DNA of 64,000 nt from Lacipirellula parvula (GTDB lineage Bacteria; Planctomycetota; Planctomycetia; Pirellulales; Lacipirellulaceae), in NCBI RefSeq assembly GCF_009177095.1, contig NZ_AP021861.1, positions 248,001 through 312,000 on the forward strand, written 5' to 3'. The notes beneath the pieces were generated by a model. That model was not told where the DNA came from and searched no databases. It worked only from the letters and a program-made list of their open reading frames with translations. Positions 9,761-18,648 of the stretch are shown in pieces. Each line of letters begins with the position of its first letter. Position 1 is the stretch's first letter. Made by a program: the position numbers and the translations under genes.

Positions 9761-9779
9761 TTGTCGTTGGGGAGCGGGG

Positions 9780-10607
9780 CTATTTGAGCCATGATTTGAA
9801 CTCCGGCGTCACTTCGCCTTCCTTTGCCCAAATGGCCCATTGGTTGCCGTAGCGGTTGCGCGCCCACAGTACCCAGGCCCGCACAATCGCCTCGCGCACC
9901 GGCTTCTCGCCATCTTTGCCGACGGTTACGGGGCGGAGCTGCGGGACGCTCGGCACGCCGGCGGCTTCCAGCGCCGCTGCTTTGCGCTCGCAGGTGATGA
10001 GAAACTTCTGCAACCCCCACGTGTCGTTGTTCCAGCCTTCCGGCACGTAGTTGCTCGTCCAGTTGACGCCGCCCAGGTCTTTGAGCTGATCGCGGATCGT
10101 CTCGCCGGGCGCGACCTGCAAACGGGCCGTTGCCTGGACGTTGTCAAAGTACTCCTGCGGATGCGTGAGGATGAAGTCGCCGTTGGCGGGCGTGTGTTCG
10201 AACCAACTGTAGATTCCGATCCGCGTCTTCTCGCGTTTGGCTTGAGGGCGAATGGCTTCGAGCGCGTCGTGCAGTTCGCGATGCGCTTTGGCGATATCGT
10301 GCAGCGAGGCTTCGCGCGGATCGAGCGGCTGTCGCCGGTCGCCTGCCAGCACCGTCGGCTCGTAATCGAGCGCGACGATCTTTCCGCGATGCCCCAGCGC
10401 CTCGACTTCATACTTTGCGGGCGTCCAGGGATAGGCATGGTAGACGACCTCCACCGGGACGCTTCCCGGTACGTCTGCCAGCTGCCGGCCGATCGTCGCG
10501 TCGTAGCACTGTGCGATGCTATCAGCGGCGGCGGTCGCCAGTATGCTGAGCGCCAGAAACGCTAGCAGAAGCCGGCGGCTGCGATGGTTATTGACTGCAC
10601 GGAGCAC
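9780..10607 (-). CDS. Secreted protein of unknown function
   Basis: A 275-residue protein with an N-terminal signal peptide (LLLAFLALSILATAAADSIAQ). The mature part has segments such as GKIVALDYEPT, TRIGIYSWFEHTP and an Ala/Lys-rich helical C-terminus (WVLWARNRYGNQWAIWAK). The alternating strand/helix pattern and IGIYSW would fit a TIM-barrel-like fold, but I recognise no family and claim no activity. The gene is divergent from the large SdrD/DUF11 surface-protein gene. Confidence 0.7.
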   Translation of the reverse strand: MLRAVNNHRSRRLLLAFLALSILATAAADSIAQCYDATIGRQLADVPGSVPVEVVYHAYPWTPAKYEVEALGHRGKIVALDYEPTVLAGDRRQPLDPREASLHDIAKAHRELHDALEAIRPQAKREKTRIGIYSWFEHTPANGDFILTHPQEYFDNVQATARLQVAPGETIRDQLKDLGGVNWTSNYVPEGWNNDTWGLQKFLITCERKAAALEAAGVPSVPQLRPVTVGKDGEKPVREAIVRAWVLWARNRYGNQWAIWAKEGEVTPEFKSWLK

Positions 10608-10968
10608 TCGTTGCCTCTCGCGTTGCTTGCTGAAGGTGATCGGTCTCCCTCCAGCCTACTCAAATTCGCTCGCGGTTTCGCCCGTGATGCACGCGGAGCG
10701 GCAGCAACTCGTTGGGAAACGGCCGCTTCGCGAGGCCGCGGAGGCGAGCGCCTGTCACGCTGCGTCCGCGCACGAAGTTGCAGTTTCTCGTGCAGCGACG
10801 CCTGTTTCTGCCGCTTCCGCATGCGCGGCCGACTGGGAGTGCTGGCGCGGTGCGCGGAAATCGTCCGTCTGTTGGGAATCTGTGCGGATTGTGTCGGCCT
10901 CTCTGGCCGATAACACACCAAAGTCGTCCTCCCTGGAATTCGCTGAACTCGTTGTTGAGGGTGCTCGC
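10608..10968. other. Divergent intergenic region
   Basis: The 361 bases must hold the promoters for both flanking genes. The plus-strand frame of the downstream gene stays open here, but its translation is Arg/Ala/Cys-rich, unlike the mature protein, and the signature N-terminus begins at 10969. I see no clear promoter box, repeat or RNA structure. Confidence 0.5.
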
Positions 10969-13647
10969 ATGGCGCCATTCCGTTTCAGTCCGCAGTCGCT
11001 GTTCCGCAAGTTTGCCCCGGCTCGCGCTGCCAAGCCGCTCGCCAAGGGCCTTCGCCGCAAGCAGGGCTTCGGCTTCGAGTCGCTTGAATCGCGGCAGATG
11101 ATGGCGGCCGACATGGCCGAAATCGTCGGCACCGTGCGGCTCGACGTGCAGAACGACGGCAACGCGGCGAATGACACGCTCGTCGCTGGGGCCACGGTTC
11201 AGCTCTACCGCGACAACGGCAACGGCACGTTCGACGCGAGCGACGTGGCCATCGGCGGCGTCGCGACGACCGACGCCTTCGGCCAATATCGTTTCAGCGG
11301 CCTCGGCGCCGGCAAGTACTTTGCCAAGCTGACGCTGCCCTCGGCTTACCAAACGAAGTCGGGCGGCGGGCTGCAAGAAATCAACATCACGGCCGACGAG
11401 TCGAACGGTACCATTGGCCAGACGATCGACGACTTCGAGTCGAACCAAATCGCCGGCGCCGCGCCTCCGCTGCCGTCGAGCGACAATTCAACGAAGGCCG
11501 ACCCCGGCGTCATGGGCGGCGAGCGCGACCTGCACGTTGTTCTCACCGAAGGGACCGATATCTACTCGTCGGTCTCGCTGATCAGCGGCGGCGGCTTCTT
11601 GCGGCTCGCCAGCGGTAGCATGGTGAAGGGCAATGCCAAGGTCGTTTGGGACGGCCAAGACAATAGCGCCACCTCGCTCAACCCGACCGGTCTCGGCGGG
11701 CTCGACTTCCGGTCGTTCAACGGCAACACGATGACCGGCATCGTGCTGAAGGTGGGCGCCGATCATCCGAACAGCGTCGTCAAGCTGAAGGTTTACACGA
11801 ACGCCGGCAAGTGGACCGAGTTCACCGCCACCGTGCCGGAAACGAACGGCGGCGCCGCAACGGCCCAACTCACGTTCAACTTCTCCGGCCCAGCCAGCAG
11901 CAGCTCGGGCGGCGGCGTCGATTGGAGCAACGTCGGCGCCATCGAGCTCACCTTCGAAGGCGTCACCGCCGTCGACGGCATGGTCTCGCTGGTCGGCGTC
12001 ATCGGCCTCACGACGAAGACCGCCGACTTCACCGCTTACGAGCGGATCAACCTTGGCGATCGCGTCTGGAACGATGCGAACAACAACGGTACGCTCGACG
12101 GCAGCGAACAAGGGATCGGCAACGTCAAGCTGAACCTGTTCATCGACGCCGACAACAACAACCAATTCACGCCTGGCGTCGACACCTTCGTGGCGACGAC
12201 GACGACCAACGGCACGGGCCATTACCAGTTCACCGATCTGCTGCCCGGCAAGTACATCGTGCAGGTCGACGCGGCGAACTTCGGCGCCGGCCAGGCTCTT
12301 GAAGGCCTCAAACCAAGCTCGGGCGTTGCGGCTGATCCCGACAACGGCGTCGACAACGATAACAACGGCGCCCTGCTCGCCGGCCAAGGAGTCGTCAGCC
12401 AGGGCCTGTCGCTGATCGCCGCCAACATGACGGTCGACTTCGGTTTCTTCGGCTTCGACCTGGTGCTCGACAAGTCGATCGATCAAACCAGCGCCTCGCC
12501 GACCGAGACGCTGGACTACACGGTTCGCATCGTCAACGACGGTCCCTCGACCGCGATGAACGTGTCGTTCCTCGATACGCTCCCCGATGGCGTGACCTAC
12601 AAGTCGCTCACCATCGATAAGGCTGGCATCAGCCTCACGCACTCGAACGGCAAGATCACCGGCAACCTCGGCAACATGGCCGCGGGCGAGGTGATCATCA
12701 TCAAGATCAAGGTCGACGTGAAGGCCAACGCCACCGGTTCGCTGCTCAATAAGGCCGAAGTCAGCGCCCCGAACGAAGAATACACGCTGAATAACAAGGA
12801 CGAGGTCGAGATCCCGGTGATCCCGAAGATCGACCTCGCCATCGACAAGATCGATAGCCGCGATCCGGTTGCGCCGGGCGAAATCTTCTACTACACGGTG
12901 ACGGTCACGAACAACGGTCCGTCGATCGCCACGGGCGTGAAGGTCGTCGACACGCTCCCAGCGAGCGGCGTGGCCTACATGTCGACGTCGCGGGCGTTGG
13001 AGTCGCACCTGGGGCGCGAGCTGACTTACAACCTCGGCACGATGGCGCCGGGCGACGTCGTCACGTTTACGATCTACGTGCAAGTGGATCAAGGGTTCAG
13101 CGGCACGCTGTTGAACGAGATCACGGTCGCGGGCAACGAGATCGAAATCACCTACGCCAATAACAAGGACACTGAGCCGACGGTCGTGAAGGTCGATCCG
13201 GCGAGCCTGAATGGCTACGTCTATGTCGACAAGAACAACAACGGCGTCAAGGAAGCGGGCGAGCAACCGATTGCCGGCGTGCTGATGACGCTTAACGGCA
13301 TCGATATCTTCGGCACGTCGGTGTCGCGTACGACGTACACCAATGCGAGCGGTTACTACAGCTTCGACAATCTGACGCCTGGCACCTACAACGTCCTGCA
13401 GACGCAGCCGACGAAGTACAAGGACGGCAAGGATGCAGTAGGTAACACGTTCAATCAGCTCGGCGAAATGCTGATCGGTCAGAACGGCTTTTTGGGGCTT
13501 GATATGAATGATCAAGACACTGCCGACGCCGATTCCATCCAGCAGATCACGCTCAATGGCGGCCACGCGGCGAAGGACTACAACTTCGGCGAGCTCGCCG
13601 TCTCGACGAGCAAAGTCGATTTCATCCGTCCGATTTTCTACCGCTAA
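10969..13647 (+). CDS. Large surface protein with LEPR-like motif, SdrD B-like and DUF11 domains
   Basis: An 892-residue protein. The N-terminus is basic and then carries FGFESLESRQMMAAD (residues 34-48), the LEPR-XLL-type motif of giant planctomycete surface proteins. Domains in order: an SdrD/CnaB-like repeat (about 52-140), a Ser/Gly-rich beta region (150-360), a second SdrD-like repeat (about 365-465), two DUF11 modules (from about 500 and 625), and a third SdrD-like repeat (about 745-850). The acidic Asp/Asn runs probably bind calcium. It is likely an exported adhesin or cell-surface scaffold. The frame is open upstream; ATG 10969 is chosen from the motif position. Confidence 0.85.
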   Translation: MAPFRFSPQSLFRKFAPARAAKPLAKGLRRKQGFGFESLESRQMMAADMAEIVGTVRLDVQNDGNAANDTLVAGATVQLYRDNGNGTFDASDVAIGGVATTDAFGQYRFSGLGAGKYFAKLTLPSAYQTKSGGGLQEINITADESNGTIGQTIDDFESNQIAGAAPPLPSSDNSTKADPGVMGGERDLHVVLTEGTDIYSSVSLISGGGFLRLASGSMVKGNAKVVWDGQDNSATSLNPTGLGGLDFRSFNGNTMTGIVLKVGADHPNSVVKLKVYTNAGKWTEFTATVPETNGGAATAQLTFNFSGPASSSSGGGVDWSNVGAIELTFEGVTAVDGMVSLVGVIGLTTKTADFTAYERINLGDRVWNDANNNGTLDGSEQGIGNVKLNLFIDADNNNQFTPGVDTFVATTTTNGTGHYQFTDLLPGKYIVQVDAANFGAGQALEGLKPSSGVAADPDNGVDNDNNGALLAGQGVVSQGLSLIAANMTVDFGFFGFDLVLDKSIDQTSASPTETLDYTVRIVNDGPSTAMNVSFLDTLPDGVTYKSLTIDKAGISLTHSNGKITGNLGNMAAGEVIIIKIKVDVKANATGSLLNKAEVSAPNEEYTLNNKDEVEIPVIPKIDLAIDKIDSRDPVAPGEIFYYTVTVTNNGPSIATGVKVVDTLPASGVAYMSTSRALESHLGRELTYNLGTMAPGDVVTFTIYVQVDQGFSGTLLNEITVAGNEIEITYANNKDTEPTVVKVDPASLNGYVYVDKNNNGVKEAGEQPIAGVLMTLNGIDIFGTSVSRTTYTNASGYYSFDNLTPGTYNVLQTQPTKYKDGKDAVGNTFNQLGEMLIGQNGFLGLDMNDQDTADADSIQQITLNGGHAAKDYNFGELAVSTSKVDFIRPIFYR

Positions 13648-13681
13648 GCGGTTGATCGTCGGCGACAATTCGAAATGGCAT

Positions 13682-13717
13682 GCGAGCCGCTCCATCGGGG
13701 GCGGCTCGCGGCGTTTT
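13682..13717 (+). terminator. Probable intrinsic terminator after the surface-protein gene
   Basis: GCGAGCCGC pairs with GCGGCTCGC around a ten-base loop and is followed by GGCGTTTT. It lies 35 bases after the stop. Confidence 0.6.
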
Positions 13718-13735
13718 GAGACGGTGCTGCGTCCC

Positions 13736-13822
13736 TAGCCCCGGGCTCCGCCCGGGGGTGACGTGACGTTGGGGTGACCCTTGCCGGGGTGGAGACCGAC
13801 CCCCGGGCGGAGCCCGGGGCTA
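13736..13822. repeat. Inverted pair of CCCCGGGC palindromes
   Basis: A 24-base unit at 13736-13759 (TAGCCCCGGGCTCCGCCCGG and on) recurs in reverse orientation at 13799-13822. The same pair is found at 49869-49954, and a single copy at 14459. Confidence 0.85.
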
Positions 13823-13975
13823 GGCGTCGCGTCGCGTCGCCATGCGACGCGACGTCGATTTTAGGCGACACTAAGGCATTGCTCTAAAGTGTTGGTTTGA
13901 AACGCGTTGCGGCGAATCGTGCTTGTCGCGTGCTGTCGTGAGGCGACATTAAGGGGCTCCAGGCGACATCTAACT
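13823..13975. repeat. Diverged dispersed repeat with GGCGACAYTAAG motifs
   Basis: It contains three direct motifs resembling AGGCGACATTAAGG at 13863, 13941 and 13961 and a GACGCGACG-rich block at 13823-13860. Read on the minus strand, the part running from TTAGTGTCGCC through AAAATCG to the GCGACGC block aligns with 60935-61000 on the plus strand, with clear but imperfect identity. It may be the remains of a mobile-element end. Confidence 0.55.
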
Positions 13976-14194
13976 TGCCCGCTTGGGCGCCCGCTCGGCG
14001 CTGCAGGGTTCGTGAAGGCGGCGGGTTGTCAAAGATCGGCTCCGCGCGCGGCGTCGCCTCGGAGAGCTTCACCATAGCAAATTGGGGCTCGTTTGTCCGT
14101 TACGATTTTCGGCCACCCTGGCGGATTGGTTGGCGGAGGACTCGGCGGGCTCGAAACAACGAGAGCGCTTCTCAACGAGTCGCATGCATGGCCC

Positions 14195-14402
14195 TCAGCC
14201 TCGGAGGGGCGATAGGTTGTAGCCAGGGTCGCTAGCCCCTGGTTTCTGGACAGAATAGTCATTTCAGCCCCGTCAGGGGCGACACTGCTTGGATTGAGTA
14301 GCGGGATCAATGTCGCCCCTCCGGGGCTTGAGTTCATCGCAACGGTTCTGACCAGGGGCTGACGCCCCTGGCTACACTCTGTCGCCCCCTCCGGGGGCTG
14401 AG
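14195..14402. repeat. Triple nested inverted repeat
   Basis: Six units lie in mirror order. A 14195-14213 (CTCAGCCTCGGAGGGGCGA), B 14218-14248 (TGTAGCCAGGGTCGCTAGCC and on), C 14264-14286 (TCAGCCCCGTCAGGGGCGAC), then inverted C at 14310-14333, inverted B at 14345-14376 and inverted A at 14379-14402. Each unit is itself a small palindrome around GGGGC/GCCCC. No gene is visible here. Confidence 0.85.
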
Positions 14403-14458
14403 AGCCGCTTTGTCCGTCGGAGCGTGACGAACTGCTATATCCACCGGGATGGACGCTG

Positions 14459-14482
14459 ACCCCCGGGCGGAGCCCGGGGCTA
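14459..14482. repeat. Single CCCCGGGC palindrome
   Basis: Same unit as at 13799-13822 in the same orientation; no inverted partner nearby. Between it and the tadE-like gene at 14768 I see no further gene or structure. Confidence 0.75.
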
Positions 14483-14767
14483 GTTCGGCGGCGGGCCTTC
14501 TAGCCGGCAAAAAAGTTCGAATCTTTTCCACCCCGATCCGGCGCCTTTCCCATTCGTGACCTAGGGTTGTAATGCCCGGCCATGCGCCTGCCGAGAAATC
14601 GGCGACGCGGGGCCGCGGCAGGGCTTTCGGCCCTCCTTTTCGTTGACTTATCCCCTGCCCCTTTTCGTTTCGCTCCGCTCTTTCACGCGTGCTCGCACGG
14701 CGTTCGACGCTGCGCGCCGCACACACCGACAGACTCGCGAGACGGACCCGCCAGTCGAGACGCCATC

Positions 14768-15241
14768 ATGCGGCACCTCAGGAAACGTCCGGCGCAACGC
14801 CGCGGCACCGCCGTCGTCGAAACGGCGGTCGTGCTTCCCGTCTATGTGCTGCTGCTATTGGGGATCATCGAGTTCGGCCATGCGACGATGGTGATCAACC
14901 TGCTGCAAAGCGGTTGCCGCACCGCCGCTCGCATGGGCTCGATGCAGGGGCCGAACACGGATCAAGTCGTCGCGAGGGTTCGCCAGACGCTCGGATCCGC
15001 GATTGATGCGAACAAGGTGAACGTTTTCGTGCAGGACGCCAGTTCGCTTGATTCGGGCGCCGTCTGGCCGACCACGGACGCCGAAGTCCAAGCGTTGCCC
15101 CCCATGGAATTAACCGAGGCCGAGCCTCGGCAGATGTTCGTCGTCCGCGCCAGCGTCAACTACAACGACGTATCGGTGCTTCCAATGCCTTTCCTGGCCG
15201 GCGTCACCCTCGACGCTCAAGCCTTTATGCGACACGAGTGA
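14768..15241 (+). CDS. TadE-like pilus assembly protein
   Basis: A 157-residue protein with a TadE signature: a short basic N-terminus, then RRGTAVVETAVVLPVYVLLLLGIIEFGHA (split here as RRGTAVVETA plus one transmembrane helix, residues 11-38). The rest is predicted outside the membrane. TadE-like pseudopilins work with Tad/Flp type IV secretion and pilus systems and are cleaved before a hydrophobic helix containing a conserved Glu. First of three adjacent genes (TadE, TadE, TadG-like). ATG 14768 was chosen over upstream starts because it precedes the basic segment directly. Confidence 0.85.
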   Translation: MRHLRKRPAQRRGTAVVETAVVLPVYVLLLLGIIEFGHATMVINLLQSGCRTAARMGSMQGPNTDQVVARVRQTLGSAIDANKVNVFVQDASSLDSGAVWPTTDAEVQALPPMELTEAEPRQMFVVRASVNYNDVSVLPMPFLAGVTLDAQAFMRHE

Positions 15242-15267
15242 TGTCCACTACATAGGAAGCCCATGCC

Positions 15268-15771
15268 ATGTCTCCCGCCACCCCTCAGCGACGTTGGAAT
15301 CGTCGCTCCCTAAAGCCAGCCGCACGACGCGGCGCCGTTGCCGTCGAATTCGCCGCAGTCGCCCCGCTGCTGCTTGCCGTGATCGTCGGGCTCGTTGAGC
15401 TCTCGCGAGTTTATAGCGTTCAAAACTGCCTCGAAACCGCCGCTCGCGAGGGAGCCCGCTTCGCCGCGCTCGATCGCTCCGGCATGATGCTCGGCGGCAA
15501 GACCGCGAATCAAAAGCTGATCGACGACGTCAAAAACTATCTTGCCTCGAACAACATCAATCCCGACAAGGTCACGGTGAAGGTGACCGCCGCCGACAAC
15601 CCGGACCACGAATTTAATCTCGATGATCGGGCCAACGACATGCAACTGTTCCAAGTTCGCGTCGAGGTTCCTTATTCCGACGTCAGCTACACCCCGGTGA
15701 GCGACGCCAACGACTACACCCTGAATTCCGCGCTGACGTTCCGCAACGGTCGAGCGGTCGTCGCCAACTAA
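15268..15771 (+). CDS. TadE-like pilus assembly protein (second copy)
   Basis: A 167-residue paralogue of the preceding gene. The N-terminal ARRGAVAVEFAAVAPLLLAVI helix (from residue 19) carries the conserved Glu, followed by VELSRVYSVQNCLETAAREGAR as in TadE. The remainder is a small extracytoplasmic domain with strands (VTVKVTAAD, FQVRVEVPYSDV). It lies 26 bases downstream of the first copy and is probably co-transcribed with it and the TadG-like gene. Confidence 0.85.
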   Translation: MSPATPQRRWNRRSLKPAARRGAVAVEFAAVAPLLLAVIVGLVELSRVYSVQNCLETAAREGARFAALDRSGMMLGGKTANQKLIDDVKNYLASNNINPDKVTVKVTAADNPDHEFNLDDRANDMQLFQVRVEVPYSDVSYTPVSDANDYTLNSALTFRNGRAVVAN

Positions 15772-15852
15772 TCGCCTGCTACTCCTGCCTGCTTCCTGCT
15801 CCTGCCCCGCCGCACGCCCCCGCGGCCCCTCGTGCTTCTCGGAGATCCTGCC

Positions 15853-17634
15853 ATGAAACTCGAACCCGACATCCAGCGCCCCTCCGCGCCACGGCAATCG
15901 CGCCGTGCCACGCCGCCGCGACGCGGCGTGATCCTGGTCCTCACTGGATTCTGCCTGGTCGCGCTCTTCGCCTTCGTCGCCCTGTCGGTCGACGCCGGGC
16001 GAATGGTGCTCACCAGCACCAAGATGCAGAACGCGGTCGACGCGTCGGCCCTTGCGGCGGCGCAAGAAATCTCGGCCGCCATTCACGCCGCCGGTCAGGG
16101 CCAAGGCTCGGCCAACGTCGACGCCAACTCGATTGCCGTCGAGCAGGCCCGCTCCATGGCGGCTCAAGTCGCCGAAGCCAACGGCCTCTACATCGATCCC
16201 GCGCAGGACGTGAAGTTCGGCAAGCGGGTGTTCGACGATGCGACCGGCACATGGCCCATTCATTGGGGCGCGTCGCCGTTCAACGTCGTGAAGGTCGTCG
16301 GCCGGCGTACTGACGAAAACGTCGACGCTCCGGACGGACAGTTGCCGTTGGCCTTTGGTTGGGCCGTCGGCCGTTCGAAGGTGCCGATCACCGCGTCGGC
16401 CACGGCGTTCGTCGAAGCCCGCGACTTGGTCGTCGTGCTCGACTTCTCGGCGTCGATGAACGACGACAGCACGCTCGGCGATAGTGCCTTGTCGCAAGCT
16501 CAGGTTGAAGCCCAACTCGATGCGATGTGGGCTTCGCTGCAAGCGGCCAATCCGAAATGGCCCAATACGACGGTGAGCAAGTTTCCCGCGGCCGGCTTCG
16601 GTCAGGTGAAATCGGCGGCCGGCACTTCCGTAGCCAGTACCGACGTGAACACCATTTTCACGACGTTGCAGCTCAACGCCCGCAATAGCGACGGCTCGGC
16701 GAAGTACCCGTTCCCGCAGTCGGGTCGCGCTAGCAACGGCAAGCCGAACGCGAAGCTCAGCGCGACTGCCAGCGACACGGCGTGGAAGGCGTACATCACC
16801 TACGTGAAAGGCCTGAGCGGAACGTACAAACAAAAGTACGGCTACCGCACGCTGCTCAGCTACCTGCAGAACAGCAAGAACGGCTGGTACGAATCGGAAG
16901 ACTTGTGGCGGACCCCGCACTACCCGTTCCACGCGGTGAAGCAGGGGACGTCGCTGTTCTTCAACTTTCTGTCTGATCTCGACTTCGGCGACGAGGTCGG
17001 CGTCGTCAGCTACGGTTCGTACGCCGTCAAAGAATGGGACCATCACGACGGCGAGGTCGACATCGACATCAGCAGCGATCCGATCACGGCGGATTACGCG
17101 ACGCTCGATAACATCCAGCGTCGGCACCAGGCCGGTCACTACGACGACTACACCGGCATGGGCGACGGCATCTTGAAAGGTCGCGAGCTGCTGCTCGGCG
17201 TCGACAGCGATCCCAACGACGACGGCTTCTCGCGCTACGGCGCCCGGCCGACGATGATCGTGATGACCGACGGTCAGGCCAATCGCTGCCCGGCGAATTG
17301 GAGCTTGCCCGCCAGCTTCAAGTGGAAAGACTGGACCGATTACGACGGTAACGGGACGGCTAATTACACGACGACGGACAAGTACAAGCAGTACGCCTTC
17401 TACGAAGCGACGAAGGCGATCGACCGCGGCACGACGGTCCATACGTTTGCGGTTGGCGCCGACGCGGATCGAGCCCTCATGCAAGCCATCGCCTACGCTG
17501 GCGGCGGCATTTACATGAACGTTCCCGGCGGCAGCACGGTCTCTGCGATGGAGACTCAGCTAACCGAGGCCTATCGACAGATTGCTTCGAAAGTGCCGCC
17601 GGCGAAGTTGGTCTACGAGTTCCCGAACAACTGA
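15853..17634 (+). CDS. TadG-like protein with von Willebrand factor A domain
   Basis: A 593-residue protein. The N-terminus RRGVILVLTGFCLVALFAFV is a TadG-type helix followed by SVDAGRMVLTSTKMQNAVDA. A von Willebrand A domain begins near residue 193 with the metal-site motif D197-F-S-A-S201 and has MIVMTDGQAN later. The domain is interrupted by a long insert (about 210-400) rich in Ser, Lys and Tyr. Such proteins sit at the membrane and bind ligands through a metal-dependent site. A GGAG eight bases before ATG 15853 supports this start over an upstream GTG. Confidence 0.85.
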   Translation: MKLEPDIQRPSAPRQSRRATPPRRGVILVLTGFCLVALFAFVALSVDAGRMVLTSTKMQNAVDASALAAAQEISAAIHAAGQGQGSANVDANSIAVEQARSMAAQVAEANGLYIDPAQDVKFGKRVFDDATGTWPIHWGASPFNVVKVVGRRTDENVDAPDGQLPLAFGWAVGRSKVPITASATAFVEARDLVVVLDFSASMNDDSTLGDSALSQAQVEAQLDAMWASLQAANPKWPNTTVSKFPAAGFGQVKSAAGTSVASTDVNTIFTTLQLNARNSDGSAKYPFPQSGRASNGKPNAKLSATASDTAWKAYITYVKGLSGTYKQKYGYRTLLSYLQNSKNGWYESEDLWRTPHYPFHAVKQGTSLFFNFLSDLDFGDEVGVVSYGSYAVKEWDHHDGEVDIDISSDPITADYATLDNIQRRHQAGHYDDYTGMGDGILKGRELLLGVDSDPNDDGFSRYGARPTMIVMTDGQANRCPANWSLPASFKWKDWTDYDGNGTANYTTTDKYKQYAFYEATKAIDRGTTVHTFAVGADADRALMQAIAYAGGGIYMNVPGGSTVSAMETQLTEAYRQIASKVPPAKLVYEFPNN

Positions 17635-17672
17635 GGCTAACGCCGCCGCAGTCGTTTGGTTTGACGCGATGC

Positions 17673-17710
17673 AGCCCCGGCCTGCCGATCCAGGTCGGGG
17701 CTCTTCGTTT
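17673..17710 (+). terminator. Probable terminator after the tad-like cluster
   Basis: AGCCCCGGCCTG pairs with CAGGTCGGGGCT around a six-base loop and is followed by CTTCGTTT. It lies 38 bases after the TadG-like stop. Confidence 0.6.
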
Positions 17711-17845
17711 GACGGAGAACTACAGGGGCGTTCGCCTCACGGCGGTTTCCCCTGCCCAGGCAGCCGGCAGTGCTCGGTCGAGATGCTCGGTGTCCAAATC
17801 TCGGTCGCAGCCTGCCGGTTGCCGCTTTGGATAATTGTCAGGGGG

Positions 17846-17935
17846 CCGTCGTCAGTTGTCAGTTGCTAAATGCGGGGATGTTGAATCCTGCGACAGCAGC
17901 AACGGACCACGGACCACGGACCACTGACAACGGAC
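17846..17935. repeat. Hairpin repeat with GTCAGTT/GGACCAC words (copy 1)
   Basis: Arm 17846-17867 (CCGTCGTCAGTTGTCAGTTG) pairs with 17898-17935, built of ACGGACC and ACTGACA words. The 30-base loop is the reverse complement of the loop in the copy at 18991-19080. The element ends seven bases from the stop of the convergent GlsB-like gene. Confidence 0.8.
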
Positions 17936-17941
17936 AAAACC

Positions 17942-18346
17942 TCAATCCTCATACGTCGCCGCGCTACGGCGTCGCTTCGAGTAGCCGAGCCGCATCCGCG
18001 TGGCGCGCGTCTGGTAGTCGCCTTCGAGGAAGTAGTAGCCGCTGAGCAGCTTGTAGAAGAACAGAATCAGCAGCGTGCCGCCGACGCCGACGAGCATGCC
18101 GAGCGGGCTGATGGGGACGATGCGTTCGCCTTCGGTGAAGTGGCTGACGACGCCGCAGCCCATGATCGTGCCGCCAATGCCCATGAGAACGGTGGCGATG
18201 GCGCCGCCCGGATCGCGGCCTGGCATGATCCCCTTGGCGACGAGTCCGATGACCGTGCCGAAGCCGATCCAGACGAGCACGTCGTTGATCAACTGGTGGG
18301 CGGAGTCGTTGAGCACGACTCCCTGAGCTGTGTCGAAGCCTTCCAT
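17942..18346 (-). CDS. GlsB/YeaQ/YmgE-like small membrane protein
   Basis: A 134-residue integral membrane protein. Segments VLVWIGFGTVIGLVAKGIMPG and GGAIATVLMGIGGTIMGC match the transglycosylase-associated (GlsB/YeaQ) family, with a third helix MLVGVGGTLLILFFYKLL. The basic C-terminus is cytoplasmic. Family members are stress-associated with no proven enzyme activity. AGGTGA just before ATG 18346 supports the start; the frame is open to 18439. Confidence 0.8.
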   Translation of the reverse strand: MEGFDTAQGVVLNDSAHQLINDVLVWIGFGTVIGLVAKGIMPGRDPGGAIATVLMGIGGTIMGCGVVSHFTEGERIVPISPLGMLVGVGGTLLILFFYKLLSGYYFLEGDYQTRATRMRLGYSKRRRSAATYED

Positions 18347-18501
18347 GGCGTCACCTGTGTCGCTAACGGTCGCAAGGCGAGTGCGGTGCAACGATTGCGC
18401 ACCGGCCCCTATCAGTAAGCTCGGTCGATTGACGGGCAAACTGTAGCGTTTGCCGCCGCGAGCGAATAGACGAGCCGCCGCTGCTAGCAGTGCTTCGCTG
18501 A

Positions 18502-18578
18502 TTTCTTTGCGTCTTCGCGCCTTTGCGTGAAATCAGCAAATGCATGTTTCTCGCAAAGGCGCGAAGGCGCAAAGAGAA
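18502..18578. repeat. CGCAAAG-type hairpin repeat (copy 1)
   Basis: Arm 18502-18532 (TTTGCGTCTTCGCGCCTTTG) pairs with 18550-18578 (TCGCAAAGGCGCGAAGGCGC) around a short loop ending in GCATGT. Similar hairpins with the same loop end are at 47776-47856 and 53659-53741. Confidence 0.8.
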
Positions 18579-18605
18579 GAGCAAAAATACGTTCGTGAAA
18601 TAAAA

Positions 18606-18648
18606 TAAAAAAGGTCGCGAGCGGCGATTGCCGACTCGCGACCTTTTT
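18606..18648. terminator. Strong bidirectional intrinsic terminator
   Basis: GGTCGCGAG (18613-18621) pairs perfectly with CTCGCGACC (18635-18643), flanked by A-rich sequence on one side and TTTTT on the other, so it can act on both strands. It lies about 440 bases downstream of the nearest minus-strand stop (19084). Confidence 0.8.

Noticed and set aside
10516-10968. N-terminal extension of the surface protein
   Set aside because: The added translation is Arg/Cys-rich, overlaps the divergent gene, and separates the LEPR-like motif from the N-terminus, where it normally lies.
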